From positions 8,593,869 to 8,657,868 of the forward strand of contig VZSR01003807.1 of assembly GCA_013398615.1 (NCBI GenBank): a DNA stretch of 64,000 nucleotides, given 5' to 3'. The DNA comes from Brachypodius melanocephalos (Eukaryota; Chordata; Aves; Passeriformes; Pycnonotidae). The position numbers were made by a program, and so were the translations under genes. The first letter of the stretch is position 1; each line of letters begins with the position of its first letter. Shown here one piece after another: positions 37,348 to 50,480 of this stretch. The notes beneath the pieces are model-generated. The model made no database searches and was not told the origin of the DNA. It worked only from the letters and a program-made list of their open reading frames with translations.

Positions 37348-38967
37348 AGTAGCCAGTTGTCCACAGAGTCTCTGATATCTGCTGTTTGATGCAGCTGCCC
37401 TTTGAACTGCTTAGTATCATCATTTCCTATTCCTCTAAACATAATGCTAAAAGCAGCTTAATAACAAATGTGTTAGCAGAACGCTGTGGATATCTGTGTC
37501 CTGATATTCCAGCCTAGGATTACTTGGTACTTATGCTTCTTTCCTGTCTCAACACTAAATTCACTAAAATCTGGAAACAGAACCACTCTGCTCTCTTCCT
37601 GTCATACTTTCTTTTATGTAAGCTACAATACATCCAAATTCTAATATTACTTGTGCCATTAGCACAAAAGCAAACACAGTAGGAGAAGATGGCTCAGCAA
37701 GTAGGGAACATCAGGATACTGGATAAAGGAAGCATGAAAGAAACCAACCTGAACCAATATTTCTCGCAGGATGAGAGTCCTTTCTCCAAATTCTACCCAA
37801 ATCAGCAGCTGCCAATGACTTTGTGGGTTGAAGTAAAGACTGGAACCTTCTCTCCATTCCTAGGAATTTTTCTCTAGTCTGTTTCCTCCAGAGCTCAGCT
37901 TTGAATCTGTAGGCAATGCTGTAGGCAAGCAGCTTGGTCCTCTCAGGAATATCCCAGTCTGCTCTCATGCTGCTCACCGTTTCTCTGTTGTCTTTTCCAT
38001 CTGCATTTAAAAAGTTCTGCAGAGCTGAGCCTGCTCTTGAGAAAACAAGCAATTCCCCCTTCCTTCTCCTTTCCAGAAGTTTTAATTTTACATAGAGTAC
38101 AGCAGCCAGAGGCAAACATAGAGCTTTCTTCTTGGTTGCCACCAATACAACCTCCTTGAGATAAAAGAAAATTTAGTCTAGATTCATGCAGTAATCTAGA
38201 AACAATCTATCATTTGTAGCCACAGAACTAGAAGAGCAAAGGCCTCCAAAATTAGACACTTCTTAGTAACAACTTGGATTTAAGGAGACCTTATAGAGTG
38301 TTATAGAAGATAGTAGTTGAGCTTTGTCCACTATTATTTCACCAGTTCTGGGAAACAGTGGTCTGTGCCTTTCAGCATGTAGGACATCTTTTCTCATATC
38401 TAAATACATTTTATTTGCTTTCACAATGGACAGAGGTTATTATTAAATAAAAGCCATTCACTTTAGGTTTCTTACAACATGAGTGGTCCTAAACAAGGTG
38501 TTATTAGTTGTATGAGCTTATTTTATATGGGTTATAGTCAACACTGTTTTCTGTTGTGGTCAACTCCTTTAACACAGGACTAGCAATATGCATCTGAACA
38601 AATTCCAATTATTTTAAGACACCTGGGGATTATAAAGCTCAAGGATTTCCTATTCCTGCCATTGAACAAATAACATACTAGGGAAATTGTCCTTCCGGTG
38701 CTTGTCGGTGATACTCTCTGCTAGTCTGTAAATTCTTTGATTCAGATTTTGTCATTTTGAATATGCTTCCACAGTGTCTGGCTCCTGCCTTCATTAGGGT
38801 ATTTAAATACCAAGAATTAATATAGTCAAAATGTCTTATTTTGCAAATGCAGAATTTGATAGAAGGGCTCCTTTTTGTTTTGTTTGCAAATCTGGATTTT
38901 AGGGAGCAGAAAGTAATGTATGTTTTCCCCAAACATGTGAAGCAGGACATACATTGTTACTAATTTT
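37348..38967. other. Spacer between the two duplicate copies
   Basis: Unique DNA. It contains the long minus-strand open frame 37711-38145 (144 codons if a TTG start were allowed, about 86 with the first AUG). The frame has no recognisable domain and is not called as a gene. No repeat family seen. Confidence 0.55.
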
Positions 38968-39143
38968 AACTTTAGTAGTCAATTTTAAGAAAATGTGTGT
39001 TTCCTATAGTTAGACAGAATCTTGTGTACCTCTATGAAGAAGTGAATAAATTGAATTGATCCCATTTATTTCTATAGTGACTATATTAATACGACAGCTA
39101 GTACATTTTAATATGAAATAAGTACTCACAAAACCTTTTAGAC
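38968..39143 (+). repeat. Local direct duplication, copy B
   Basis: Second copy of the segment at 37172-37347, same strand, gapless alignment at a constant offset of 1796 bases. The shared core includes tttcctatagttagacagaa and gacagctagtac. Similarity ends just after position 39143. The divergence implies that the duplication is not recent. Confidence 0.93.
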
Positions 39144-39956
39144 CAGCAATTTGTTAGTCCCACAATGCCAGTGATTTTTAGAACTAGATGCAAAACTAAT
39201 TTCTCTGAATTAACTTCTCCTCACTAGGTATTTTAGCAAAGGTCTCAATTTAACTACAAAACTGATTGGTGGTAGAAGTGAGAACTTTTAAATATATGTT
39301 TCTGTTTGAAGTGTCAAACAAATTAGAAAAATATGTTTCAATGTCTGTTGAAATTATTTAATGAAATAAAAGTTATCACTATGCTAGGAATTTTTAAATT
39401 TATTTATTTATTTATTAGGAAATTAGGAAATATAACCTAAAAAACTCCACAACTTCTTTCAGCCAAAAGGGAGAAGTATAGCCTTCTAAATACACTTTCA
39501 AAATGGGCAGCTGAAATGAAAAAAAGTAAGATAAAACCAAACCAAAGCAAGAGCAAATGCTTTAGAAGAAAAACTGTTTCCTTGAAAACCCCTGGTTGTC
39601 AAATGCACATTGAGGATAGGCAAGAAAACTGTTCAGCTTGGCTTGCAACTGTTCTGTCCCAGTCAGCCCTACCTCAGTTTACTTGCTGGCTGAGGAAGGA
39701 GGCACCTTCACTGCTCAAAATTCTCACTGGACTGATGGCTGCTGTCTCTCAGCTCTTGGCTGGCCATGTGAATGTGTCTGGAGCAGGGTACAACCTTCAG
39801 GCTGTGTTTTGTGTGGGCCTGGCTAGGATTAAGTCAGTTCTTGTCTTCAGAATCTTTTGACTCCTCCAGTGCTGCTGATTACCCAAGCAGTGTGAGAACA
39901 AAAACAAATTCTCTTAATGATGTCTCAAATATGTCTTCACTTATTCTCCTGTGTAT
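39144..39956. other. Unique DNA with a TTTA repeat
   Basis: Contains a short TTTA repeat at about 39397-39416. An open frame at 39516-39860 (114 codons) has no recognisable domain. Nothing else was recognised. Confidence 0.55.
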
Positions 39957-40095
39957 GTTTTTTTTGTTGTTTTTGTTTTGTTTTGTTTTGTTTTGTTTTG
40001 GTTTGGTTTGGTTTGGTTTGGTTTGGTTTGGTTTGGTTTGGTTTAGTTTGGGGCATTTTGTTATTGTTGTTGTTTTGGATTTTTTTTTTTTTTGT
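39957..40095 (+). repeat. Compound (TTTTG)6-(GTTTG)8 repeat with flanking T/G tract
   Basis: Six TTTTG units (39971-40000) change without a break into eight GTTTG units (40001-40040), followed by a variant GTTTA-GTTTG, a T/G-rich stretch and a T-run at 40080-40093. The second half places GG pairs every five bases, which could form a two-layer G-quadruplex. A 184-codon plus-strand frame (39772-40326) crosses it and owes its length to the repeat, reading as VWFGL units. Confidence 0.96.
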
Positions 40096-42437
40096 GGAAA
40101 AAACCAGCCCTCTCAAACATATCCAATATATATTACTGCAGAAATCTGTACACCCGGAGCACTGAAACCTGCAACTCCTTGTTATATAAATGTACTAAAC
40201 ACTGCTTTCCAAAACCAGTTCCTTGTCTCCTTAGCAACACAGGCTGCACAGAGCTCACCAGCCTGGTGTTCTGCTGCATGTGTGAGCTTCCAAGTCAACT
40301 GGAAGAGTTTTGCTTTAGGATTCTGAACCTTCCTTTGACCAGTTTAAGCTACAGGTGAGGGAGACTCTTTCACATATGGTCTCATGAAAGCTACAATTTC
40401 AACGGTTTTCATTGGAATATATAAGCAATGAACCAAGAGGAGCTCCTGAGAAAAGAAAATTTTCATGGCAGAAGACTGAACAATTTTTTCTGTTTCCCCC
40501 CCACCACGACCATAGAACAAAATATTTTAATACTGAAACTAAATTCTTTAATGTAGCTCCTTTTAATAACTTATAAGGATGCAAAAATGTATACAAGATC
40601 AATACTATGTCTTTCCCAATGCTTGTAAAAACCAATGATTTTTTTTCTATTGTAAGGCAGAAATGTGAGAAATGTTACTGTGGACACACCTGTCTGTGTC
40701 ACTGTTGTGAGGCGCTGTTATAAGACTAACAGTTAATATTATTGTGCCTGGCTTTAGCCAGCAAAGATTTGAATTGGTTCTGGAAATGAAAATCTTCTTT
40801 TAAATCATTCCTCTGCTGGTGCCTGAGGGGCTTTTTAGGTTTTTTTGTCTTGTTTTTGAGCTTCATTTTCATGCTAGTTCTGTACACACACAGGTAACAA
40901 TAACTTTGTTTGGAGCTAAGATCGAGTTTCTTTCATTTCAGCAGTTGTCATACAACTCCACTGCGTTCCATGATGTCAACAAATTGATGAGGAAATCATT
41001 GATGAAGGCAACATCACAGGCACTTACTTTCAAATATTACATTATGCAAAATATTCATGGTCTTCTTGATTATTTTTACCCTGTGTTGAGAACCAAGAGA
41101 GGAATCCCAAGAGACCATCAGACTTGTAGGTCAGGCAGCTTTGAGCTGCACACACCAGGATCCTGTCTTTGCCTCCAAAATAGACTGGTGGGAAAAATAA
41201 TACAGGCATGAGATCATTCTGTACTTCTACAGAAATTCCTTTTTCCTATGCATTTAAATGCACAGGGAATAATCTCTCTATTTAAGTGAGGCCCTCTAAA
41301 TGAAGATGGGCAAAGGTTCAGCTGAAGGGAAAGAAAAATACGTTCTTGTACCAGGAGATTTTCCTGTCTGAGCCAGTGGGGAGCAGATTTGTGGCTCATT
41401 TGCTGGAAAGCCTTGGGACCTGGGAGCATGGGTAAGCATCTGTCAAATAGACACACACAAATCATGCATTTCCCTCAGCAGCACAAGTCGGGATTGTTTT
41501 TGTTTTCCTTCGGGGGTTTCAATTATAGGGGAAAGACTTAAAGGTCTGTGAATGAAGCCTTCAAGTGGAGGAGTCACACTGCCCAATCGTTCTGGTGATG
41601 CCAGGTTACCCATCCCCCACCCAGGGTCTGGGAGCCTGGTGTGTTTGTGCTTTCTGTACCCTGACACTTCAGCAGCAAAGCATGGCTGGGTCTAACACGG
41701 CTTTTTTAGCATTTCTGCTCCAGAGCAGCATGAAATCATTATCCCTAGAAAAAAGATCCATTTAATTAGATTTTCCCACCACATCCATTTGGATCCAAGG
41801 GACTTGCTGAACATTGTGCTGCCTGCAGGTAATACAAGAGAAGGACTTGTCCAGTCTCTAGCAAACTCTTGCCAGGAGGGGTTTACTCATGTTACTGTAA
41901 GGCTCTGTAAAATAAAATTTAGTCTGACAAAAAGCAGTTGTAAGAGAACAACAATAATGGTTTCTGATGAAAATTTGAATGACTGGATTGTATGCTGAGT
42001 ATTATATGAAACAAAAATATTTATCGTGTGTAGCTTGTGACTAAATTCAGTTGTCTTATAGCAAAAGTGCAGCTGAAATAAAAGGAAATAATTTTACAAA
42101 TGGACTTTATAGTCATGTCACTTACAGGATATGTAGTACCTTAAACGTAGAAGTGTACATTTTTCATTCTTAATGAATCAGTGAGAATATCTCAAATTGA
42201 AACAAGTCAGATCATTGATCTTTCATTTTCCCCCTCTGTTCATCAGAATGAATTCAGAATAGGAAAAGTGGTTTGCAGATCTGTCAATGGAAACTCAATA
42301 GAAAACAGAAGAAAGGTATAGGAAGACTTTCTCTATGCCATTTGTTTCCCAGTCTCTTTGACCAGATTTGACCTGGAGTAGTTTCCAGTGAGAAGCTGTA
42401 CTGGAGAAAGCCATGGAGAAATTTTGTAATGCAGCAA

Positions 42438-42481
42438 GATAAATGTTAAATCAGCATTGATAAATGTTAAGTCATCACATT
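42438..42481 (+). repeat. Tandem duplication of about 21 bp
   Basis: The unit beginning gataaatgttaa occurs twice head to tail (42438-42458 and 42459-42481). The second copy has a few substitutions and about two extra bases. A small replication-slippage product. Confidence 0.8.
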
Positions 42482-45400
42482 GATTATTTTTTTCCAGTGA
42501 GAGTGCATTAAAGGGATCTGCTCATTTTCATTTAGTGTTTGGAGTTTGAATGAGTGATCACTTTGTAACCACCTAGCTGCCTGAAGTGATGCAAGTCCTG
42601 ATTTAATTGTCCTTTGCTTATGCAAAATACTAGTTATGAATAGTTATTTGAATCAGTAGTAAGTGGTTCCTTAATTTATTATTCTGCAAAATAATTTATT
42701 AATTAAATATTACTCAAACAATCCAGAATGATTCTGTGTGTTCAGCCTATCTATGAATTAATTTGGTTTGCACCTTATGTTTATAGATGGGCTGATTTCA
42801 ATAACAAAAAGCAGAAAAACACCTGATATTATTTTGGGGAGGTTAGTATAGACAATAAGTTCAGCCAAATCCTTATCTGCAGTTAACTATACTGAAAAAA
42901 CTACCTGGATTTGAGAGCACCCCTAAACCAAGTAGAAAAACAATTAGGTTTTCCTCCAGAAAAATAAAATCTGCCTTGTAAATGCATGTGCACATGAATT
43001 AAAGACAGATTTCCACATGAAACTTTACCTCTGGCACTTCCTGATTTTTGAGTACTTAATTGTATTGTGGTCATATATTCTTAACTTGGTGGTCTTACTT
43101 TTTTGAAAAGAATGTTTATTTGTGCTGGACACAGATATTGATCAAACATCTGTCTGTGCATGTACCTTGCAGGCTTCACCGAGAGAGGAACACCCTGGTT
43201 TTAGGTCCAGAAACACCGGGCCCTAGTCAACCACAGATTACTTTTCCATAAATTTGCTATAGGATATACTCCCTCCAGCAGAGGGCAGTGGAATGGTAGG
43301 TGGACATATATAAACCAGCATTTTAATTTAATTTAGGAGAGAAAATTCAAATATTCATTAAAAAAAATTGAAACGAGATAGGCAATAAGCAAGACAGATC
43401 ATTTGCATTCCTCTTCAGGCATAATGTGATTTTGCTTTGGCTTTATTCCAAGAAATACAGAGAAGACCTTTTGATTAACAATGGTATGCCATTATGAAAA
43501 ACATTTTAGTGCTTAAGAATTAATAAAATTTGAATTTCTGAACTAGAAAAAAATACATTCTGAATGCCCTAATTACAAAAAGTCTCATTTAAAGTACATT
43601 TTTCACAAACTTTTTTTCTCTGAGGAAAAGGTTAGGTGAGTGTTTCTGTCAAAAGAATAAAATCCAGTGAGATATTCACAACACCAATGGTTTTAATTAA
43701 AAAAAAAAAAAGGCAGATACATAGAGGGCCCATGTCTTTAACTATTTATTGTGAGATAGGGTGTTGCTTCATATTTTTCACCTTTGCAAAGCTGAAAATG
43801 CTCCCAAAAATGTTAACTGTGGCAGGTTGGAAATCTCATGGCTTGAGACTGCAATTGCACAGTTAAGAATAACTAAGGCTCAAAGCCTTTATTGATAACT
43901 ATGATTTACCTTTTTTCCCCCTGCATTTTCACATATAGTATCTACTCCGAGAGTTTGATGCTCAACATCTGAACCTTAGCAGCTTTGGTGGCATATGGCA
44001 AGTGCTAAATGAACATGCTTCTTACTATGTAGACTGAATGTTTCTCTTAGAGCTTTCTCTAGAAATCTGGTTAATGAAATTGCTCCTGCTTATAGCTACC
44101 CTTGTTTAAAGCAAAAGAACAGCAGAATTTTCATTTCAATTGAAAGTAGCATTCAAGTAAAGCAGTGCCACAACTAACAGCAGTGTTTGACAAGAATGCA
44201 TGGAAAGGAAACAAATGTAGTTGTCTGAATCTTCATTTTGTGGTCTCTTTTTGCAGGTGCCTGATTTAGTGTCCATTTTTTTCCCTGTAAATCCAGAGTT
44301 TGCTTTTCTTAAACTCTTTTTACTGACTAAATTCAATCCTGGCAGTTCGTGCAGTAAAATTCTGTACATAATACAGTCATCCTGAAACAAAAGAAACTGA
44401 AGAAGAAGAGGGGTAGCAAAAAATAAGAACCTTCAATCTGAAGTGAAAAGAAACATTGGCATGATATCGACCTGCCTGTTTTTCCTTATGTCAGTATCTT
44501 GAGGAATAACTGCATTCCACATCTTTGTGATCTGAACCAGTTGCTAGGTCAGGGTGTTACACAGTGTTGGTCTATCCCTAAAGCTGAATAACTCCAAAGA
44601 CTAATTGCTGAATATTCCAGAGACTGCTTTCTAAACATGCTATGATGTGATGTCACACTATAATTTCTTCTAGAATTAACCCACATGATACTGGTTTTTT
44701 GTGGGTTTATATGGTTATCTCTTGCAGTTTTTAAAAAGCATATGAATGCATTTTACAATTTCATTTTTTTAAGCTTTCTCTATTTCATTCGTGTGAAAGA
44801 GATTGATGGCAATAAATAATCAGGGTTAGGAGAAAGATAATAAGTGGGTTCTAGATATGAATGTAAAATGTTGGCTGTGTTTAAGTTAGGTTCTGAGCTA
44901 AGCTCCTGAAATACACTTCAGGTTTGAGATATGACCAGCAAGCAAAGAATCAAGTTTCCAGTTCTAGCTATTTACTTTATATAAACACCCTGGCTACAAA
45001 TTACCCATGAAAATGTTGGATGAAATGATGTCCTTCATCTAAATCCACAGTGAATCTACAGCCAAAAGAAGTATGTTGTTCTTTACCGGTACGTCTCGAA
45101 ACTCCTGGTGAGCTTCCAGTCTGCTTTGTTTTCATTGCCTTATACTTTCAGCCATCCGTAACCATTGCCCTTTGATGTATATCAGTACTTACTACTAAAG
45201 TAGCTCTGGAGCCTCCTACTAAATAAATAGATCTACTCCTAACTTCCAGAATTATAAATAACATAAGGAATGTCAAGGCAACCTTGGTGGCTAGCCAAGT
45301 CTCAGAACAGCTGCTATGACCTTGCATATCAGCATCTTAGCCTTTATCAGTGTTTGATTTGTGCACAACATGGAATTTCTTGAGTTTTACATTAATTTAA

Positions 45401-48400
45401 TTTTATTTCTTGTTTGCTGCCTATTAGGGGAATTTGAAAAATAGCAAATATTTACAGGCTGCATAAGATTTCCTAGGAGGTTTGTTTGGTAAGTCTCTGA
45501 CCCTTTGTCATCCACAATAAAGAAAATGTCACCAGTTTGCCCCAGCACAAGGTAATCACTGTGGATGTATTGAAAGATTCTGTGAGCCACTCCACTGTCC
45601 TCACTATAAAATATTATCTTCTGTGACCTACCACACAGGACACGGGGCCAGAAAAGAAGCTTTGCTTATGTAGAGAGCAATGAATAATGCAAGTTTTGTA
45701 GGAACAAATTCTTTTCCCACTGCAGAAGGACATTAAAATGGTATTTAATTAATGTCTAATTTTAAACTTGCAATTAGTCAGAGTGAGAACAATAGACCTA
45801 CCTGTGTTAATTTACTTAGTGTGTCAAAGCTGTACTGACTTCAACAGATGTATAATCAAGTCTCTACAGTTCAGTAGTTATTGGATAAAAGCTAACTTAT
45901 GTGCTCAATGAAAGACTGAGTTCAACTTTTCTTTTACAGTTCATCAAGGTTTTCTGAACATCTCTCATCAGATATGTAGTAACTTACGTTGCCACTAGAC
46001 TTTCCTAAAAACTGAAGAATCACCAAGATGCTTCTCCCAGCAGCTCCACTGGGCTTGATTATTCCAAGCAGTAGAAAGCACACTGCCTTAATTTTACAGA
46101 TCTTGAGGTTTTCTGAACTAGAGCATAAAATTTTGAGGCAAGTACATCAGCAGTACTTAGAAAACCCACAGCTAAGAAGTATATAACATTATCTTTGATT
46201 TTTAACATTGTTGATCTAATTTCCATCACATCTATACTATATTAACTTTTTTCCCTGCTGCATCCACTTTATGGTTACAACAAATATTCTTGTGCTGGGA
46301 ATAAATGTCCAGCTGTAGCATAAGGACGAGAAACACTGCCCAATCAGCAAGTTCTTGTGTGTCAACAGCAATATGGATTAGAGGTGACATGCAGAGAAAT
46401 TCAAGAAGATATTCAAGAGAATGATTTGGTTTCCATGTCAAAATTCTGTCTGGTGAAGAGGATAATTTTTTTCTCCAGTTACTTTAGATATCAGTACTTA
46501 CTTCACATACAATCAGTCTAGACCTCAGCTTGTACCAAAATTCACAATCTGACTCAAAAGTTCAGATTTCCAAATCCAAATAAGGATACTTAAATAACTA
46601 ATCTATGCATGCCAAGAATTTGTGGACACATAGAAACCTTGTTTTTAATAAACTTCCCTCTTATGACTGCTGAAGGACTCATTAAAGAAAGAAAAGCCAT
46701 AATTAAACATGACCGACATGCCTATAACATGGTAGATCCTAAAGCAGGATCTATAAAACAAATTTCTGTAGAGTGTTGTTTAAAGATACATTAGCTTTTG
46801 AAAATTTAGCCATGCAATGTTTCTGCTGTTGTTTCCTGGGAGTGCAGGGATGGTATTTAGCAAAGTATTCCTTGACACTTTGTGCATAAATTTAAGAATC
46901 TGCTCATGTTTTGAATTATACACATGTAGCTTAGCTTTACCTTTGGTTTTTCTGATTGTCATAGGTCCAATTAATGGAAGGGGAAATACTGCTTATATTC
47001 TTTTCAGTATATTACACTTTCATTTTAGTTCAGATAGGAACAAGATAAAATATTATGTTCTGTTAACTTTTAATTTTATGCAAATACTCTGAAGTTTAAA
47101 TTGTAGGATACTTCATTACAGTGCACAGTTTTCCAGTACTTTCACAGCATTTTGTCTTCTCAGGCTCTGCCTGAAGGCGAGTTTGTGTAAAATTCATTCA
47201 GCTATACATGGAGTTATCTAAATGCAAAACGAATATTTCCTTCAGTGAGGGAAATTTTCCCTTGGTTTTCTTTCTGTCACTCCTTCTCCCATCCCTTATT
47301 TCTTCAACATGCATGTTCGGTGAGTGGCTTGAAATGTTTGTGTGTCCTATATAAAATATTTACTGAGAAATATGTTTTCAGCTGTGTGAAAGGGAAAAGG
47401 TGGAAAACATTGGAATTTACCAAGTGGAAGAATGTATCAAATGATGTTCACATCAGTGTGGGCAAGTAACCAAAATAAGATGTATTTTCTTTCAGTATTT
47501 GTACTAGTAAAACTTAAATACACAAATGCTTGCCTAAAGGTATGCTTAAGAAATGCATTACTATGAATGAAGTAAATGTACTTAACATTCCAGGCTGTTC
47601 TTTTAGGCTGTTGCCCAAAGAGTATGTAACCCTCTCTTAGTCTGCACTTGGCTTCCAGCAACAGTATTTCTCAAGGAAGATGCCAAGGTAGACATAAGAC
47701 TGAGTGGCAAATATTTTTACAGGTTGTCCTAGGGTCTTAGCCTCACTCAAATCCAGATGCCAGAGTTTTCCTCCTGTACCAAACAATATTCCTAAAGACA
47801 CTTTCTTGAAAACCTCTCTGGGACTAGGATACAACTGAGGGGTACACCAAGGCCTACACAAAGGCATGCACAAAGATCTGAGACCTTCTCAGATGTGCAG
47901 CCCAGGCTACACTCACTAAACTCAGCCTTCTAAATGTATCTCAACATACTTGGCTTCCCAAAGCTATGGAAGGCTTTCCCAGTCCCCAGTAAGGCTTGCA
48001 TTGCTTTGCATTGGAGGTGTTTGTTCAGGTGTAAGTAAAGAGATTAGATCAGATCAAAAATACAGCATTTTGTGCTAGTATTACACATATTTGTGTGAAA
48101 TGGTCATGTCAGGCAGCAGTTTATTCATTTAACCTAGCTACTTTTTTCACTGCATGTTTTGATTTGCCACCTTGCTCAGCAGAAGTACAGTATTTGTACT
48201 TGGAATAGCCCATGCAAAGACAAAAATGACAGAGAGAAAAAACAAAGGAAAGCAGGCCAGCAAAGTGTTACTTTTCCACGTGCATTTTTTCTGGTAAGAT
48301 GAGAAGTTGCATTTCAGCCACTGTTTTCTGTGTGAAAGCACAGACAGGGTGTAGAGGTTCAGTGCCAGCACATTGACAAATGGAGCAAAACACGTGGAAC

Positions 48401-50411
48401 AGTAGGTGTCAAGACCCAGAAGTGCAATTAATCGTATGTTCTGTTGCTGCACACACTGGAGAGGTGAGGAGGTTCATTCTTTTTCAGCTGTGCACTTTCA
48501 AGAGCACAGCTAATTCAGCACAAGCACAGCAGCTGGACACGAAGCCACATTAATGCAGCGTCGTGGACCACTAGAGTAACTGAACAGCAAAATGGGTCAT
48601 TTGCCCACCTACTTTTCCTGCATATTAAATGGGGGATAATGAGCAATTGTTTAGCGTCTGTTTGTAAAAAATGACTGTCTGTTCAGCACTTTGAAATCAT
48701 AGCTCAATATATGCTGCAAATGTGATGTGCCACCTAACAGCCTCATTCGACAGAGAGCTGCACTGCAGAGGGAAAAGGTGCTCCTCCCTGGCTCTTACAT
48801 GCTGCCTTCTGCAGAAAATGGTGATGGCCATGATTCCTTCATCTTAGTTTGAGAACAAATAAGTCCAAGGGGGCTTATTCACCACCTTGGCCAAAGTGAG
48901 CAAAACCTAAATGAGGCAAGAGGAAGAGAGACATTTTGGTTGCCTGGGTCACTTTGACTTCCATAGATATAATTCTTCAGTTAACAATCAGGTGGCACAA
49001 GAATTTTTTTGGCAGTGCTAAAGCCTTTCCAGGCACATCAAGCTGATTTTTTCAGACAAGGCTCTAAAAAGAAAACTGATATCTTTATGGAGTTATTTCT
49101 GAGGGTTTCTTCCAATGCTAGCTTTTGGATCCAAGGCTGAGGACTCCTGGTGAGATTAATTTCTCTCGTTCACATTGATAGACCAAATAAGCTGGCGCAT
49201 TCCATGAAATGGCTTACAGAAGCTTCCAGGGCTCCCTGATTCAGTGGTTTTCTTGAACTTTTTCAGAGATACAGTGTTTGTGACCTCTTTTCAGCACCAC
49301 ACTTCTCCCTGTTCCTAGTGGTCTCCTTTTCCTGCACTCCAGAGATCTTCCAAGGGATGCTCTGGAAACAGAGACGATTACAGGATTGCAGCTGCTTCCA
49401 AGCTGCTGCAAAGAAAAGAGCTGAATTAGGTTCCCTGGATTTGCTACATTCCAGAACTGTTTAACTGTTCATCTAATTGTACAATATTCTGTCACAAACT
49501 GGCAAATCCTAATGATTTCCTGTATCAGTATTTTTTTAACATAGTCACAAAAAGCTGTAGTTAGATTTCCATTTTCAAGATTAACTCTGCTCTAATGTTT
49601 TCTGCCTATGCCATGACCATAAATCTCCAACTCAAGGAGTTAAACCAGTCTTTACAGTGAATCTAGAGCATATACTGATCTATGTGACTTTGTAATTATA
49701 ATCATGATCTATGGGGGGTTTTGTCTCTCGCTTGCAATAATGTAACTGCATGGAGAGACGGTGGCTGCGATTGAAATTCACTTATATCCACCACACCATG
49801 TCCAAAACACTGTTACAATACTGCAGTTATCCATAGCAGAGACAGAAAGAGGGAGAAAAAGAGTGTGTTTTTTTAAAACTTGTAATTAATAGGTATTTTA
49901 CTTCAAAAAATCCCGTGTGAGTTTAATAGATACAGTTTTATTTGTAGTTTCTTTTAGCTTTATCTTCTTTACTGTCTGACCTACACTAAGGGGGAACCAG
50001 CAATCCTCAGAGCAAAATGGAAGGAATAAGGAGAGACTAGTTATGCAGGAACAGCTGCTTGTTTTCAGCAGCATCAGTTGAGAGTTTTTCACATTCTCCT
50101 TCTCCACCTCTCCCCAAATGTTCAGCCTGCTGTGTGCAAGCTGGGTGTTTACAGTTCAGGACTATGGAGGAGGAGGAAATATTTTGCCTATTGTTCAGTG
50201 ACGTCAATGGCTTCGCTCCCAGTCACTTGAGGGACGCTGGTGCTTAGCAAATGTCAGTACACTGCTGCTACTGCATGTGCCTTACAGCCTGCTTGCAGGG
50301 ATTTAAGGTCTTCCCTTCAAGATAGATCCAGTTGGCAGACGAGGCGGGTGTGAAAGGCAAGGAGCAGTAGCCATGGAAAGCTGGTCTGCTGCCCTTTGAA
50401 TGCGAAAACCT

Positions 50412-50480
50412 CCATGCAAATTTCTTGTTGAGGCATTAATACGGCATATTTATTAGCATTAAATACAGAATTCAGCTTAA
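50412..50480. promoter_or_regulatory. Octamer and TAAT-rich block (speculative)
   Basis: An ATGCAAAT octamer (POU-factor type site) near 50415 is followed within 60 bases by several ATTAA/TTAAT steps. Such mixtures are common in homeodomain-bound enhancers, but they also arise by chance in AT-rich DNA. There is no direct evidence of function. Confidence 0.2.

Noticed and set aside
37711..38145. 144-codon minus-strand open frame
   Set aside because: It begins with TTG. With the first AUG it falls to about 86 codons, and I recognise no domain. It lies between the two duplicated segments but shares nothing with them.
39772..40326. 184-codon plus-strand open frame, the longest in the window
   Set aside because: Its middle is the TTTTG/GTTTG simple repeat (VWFGL units). 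A stop-free repeat explains the length, and no domain is seen.
40819..41211. 130-codon plus-strand open frame
   Set aside because: It starts with GTG, has no recognisable domain, and is of a length expected by chance in 64 kb.
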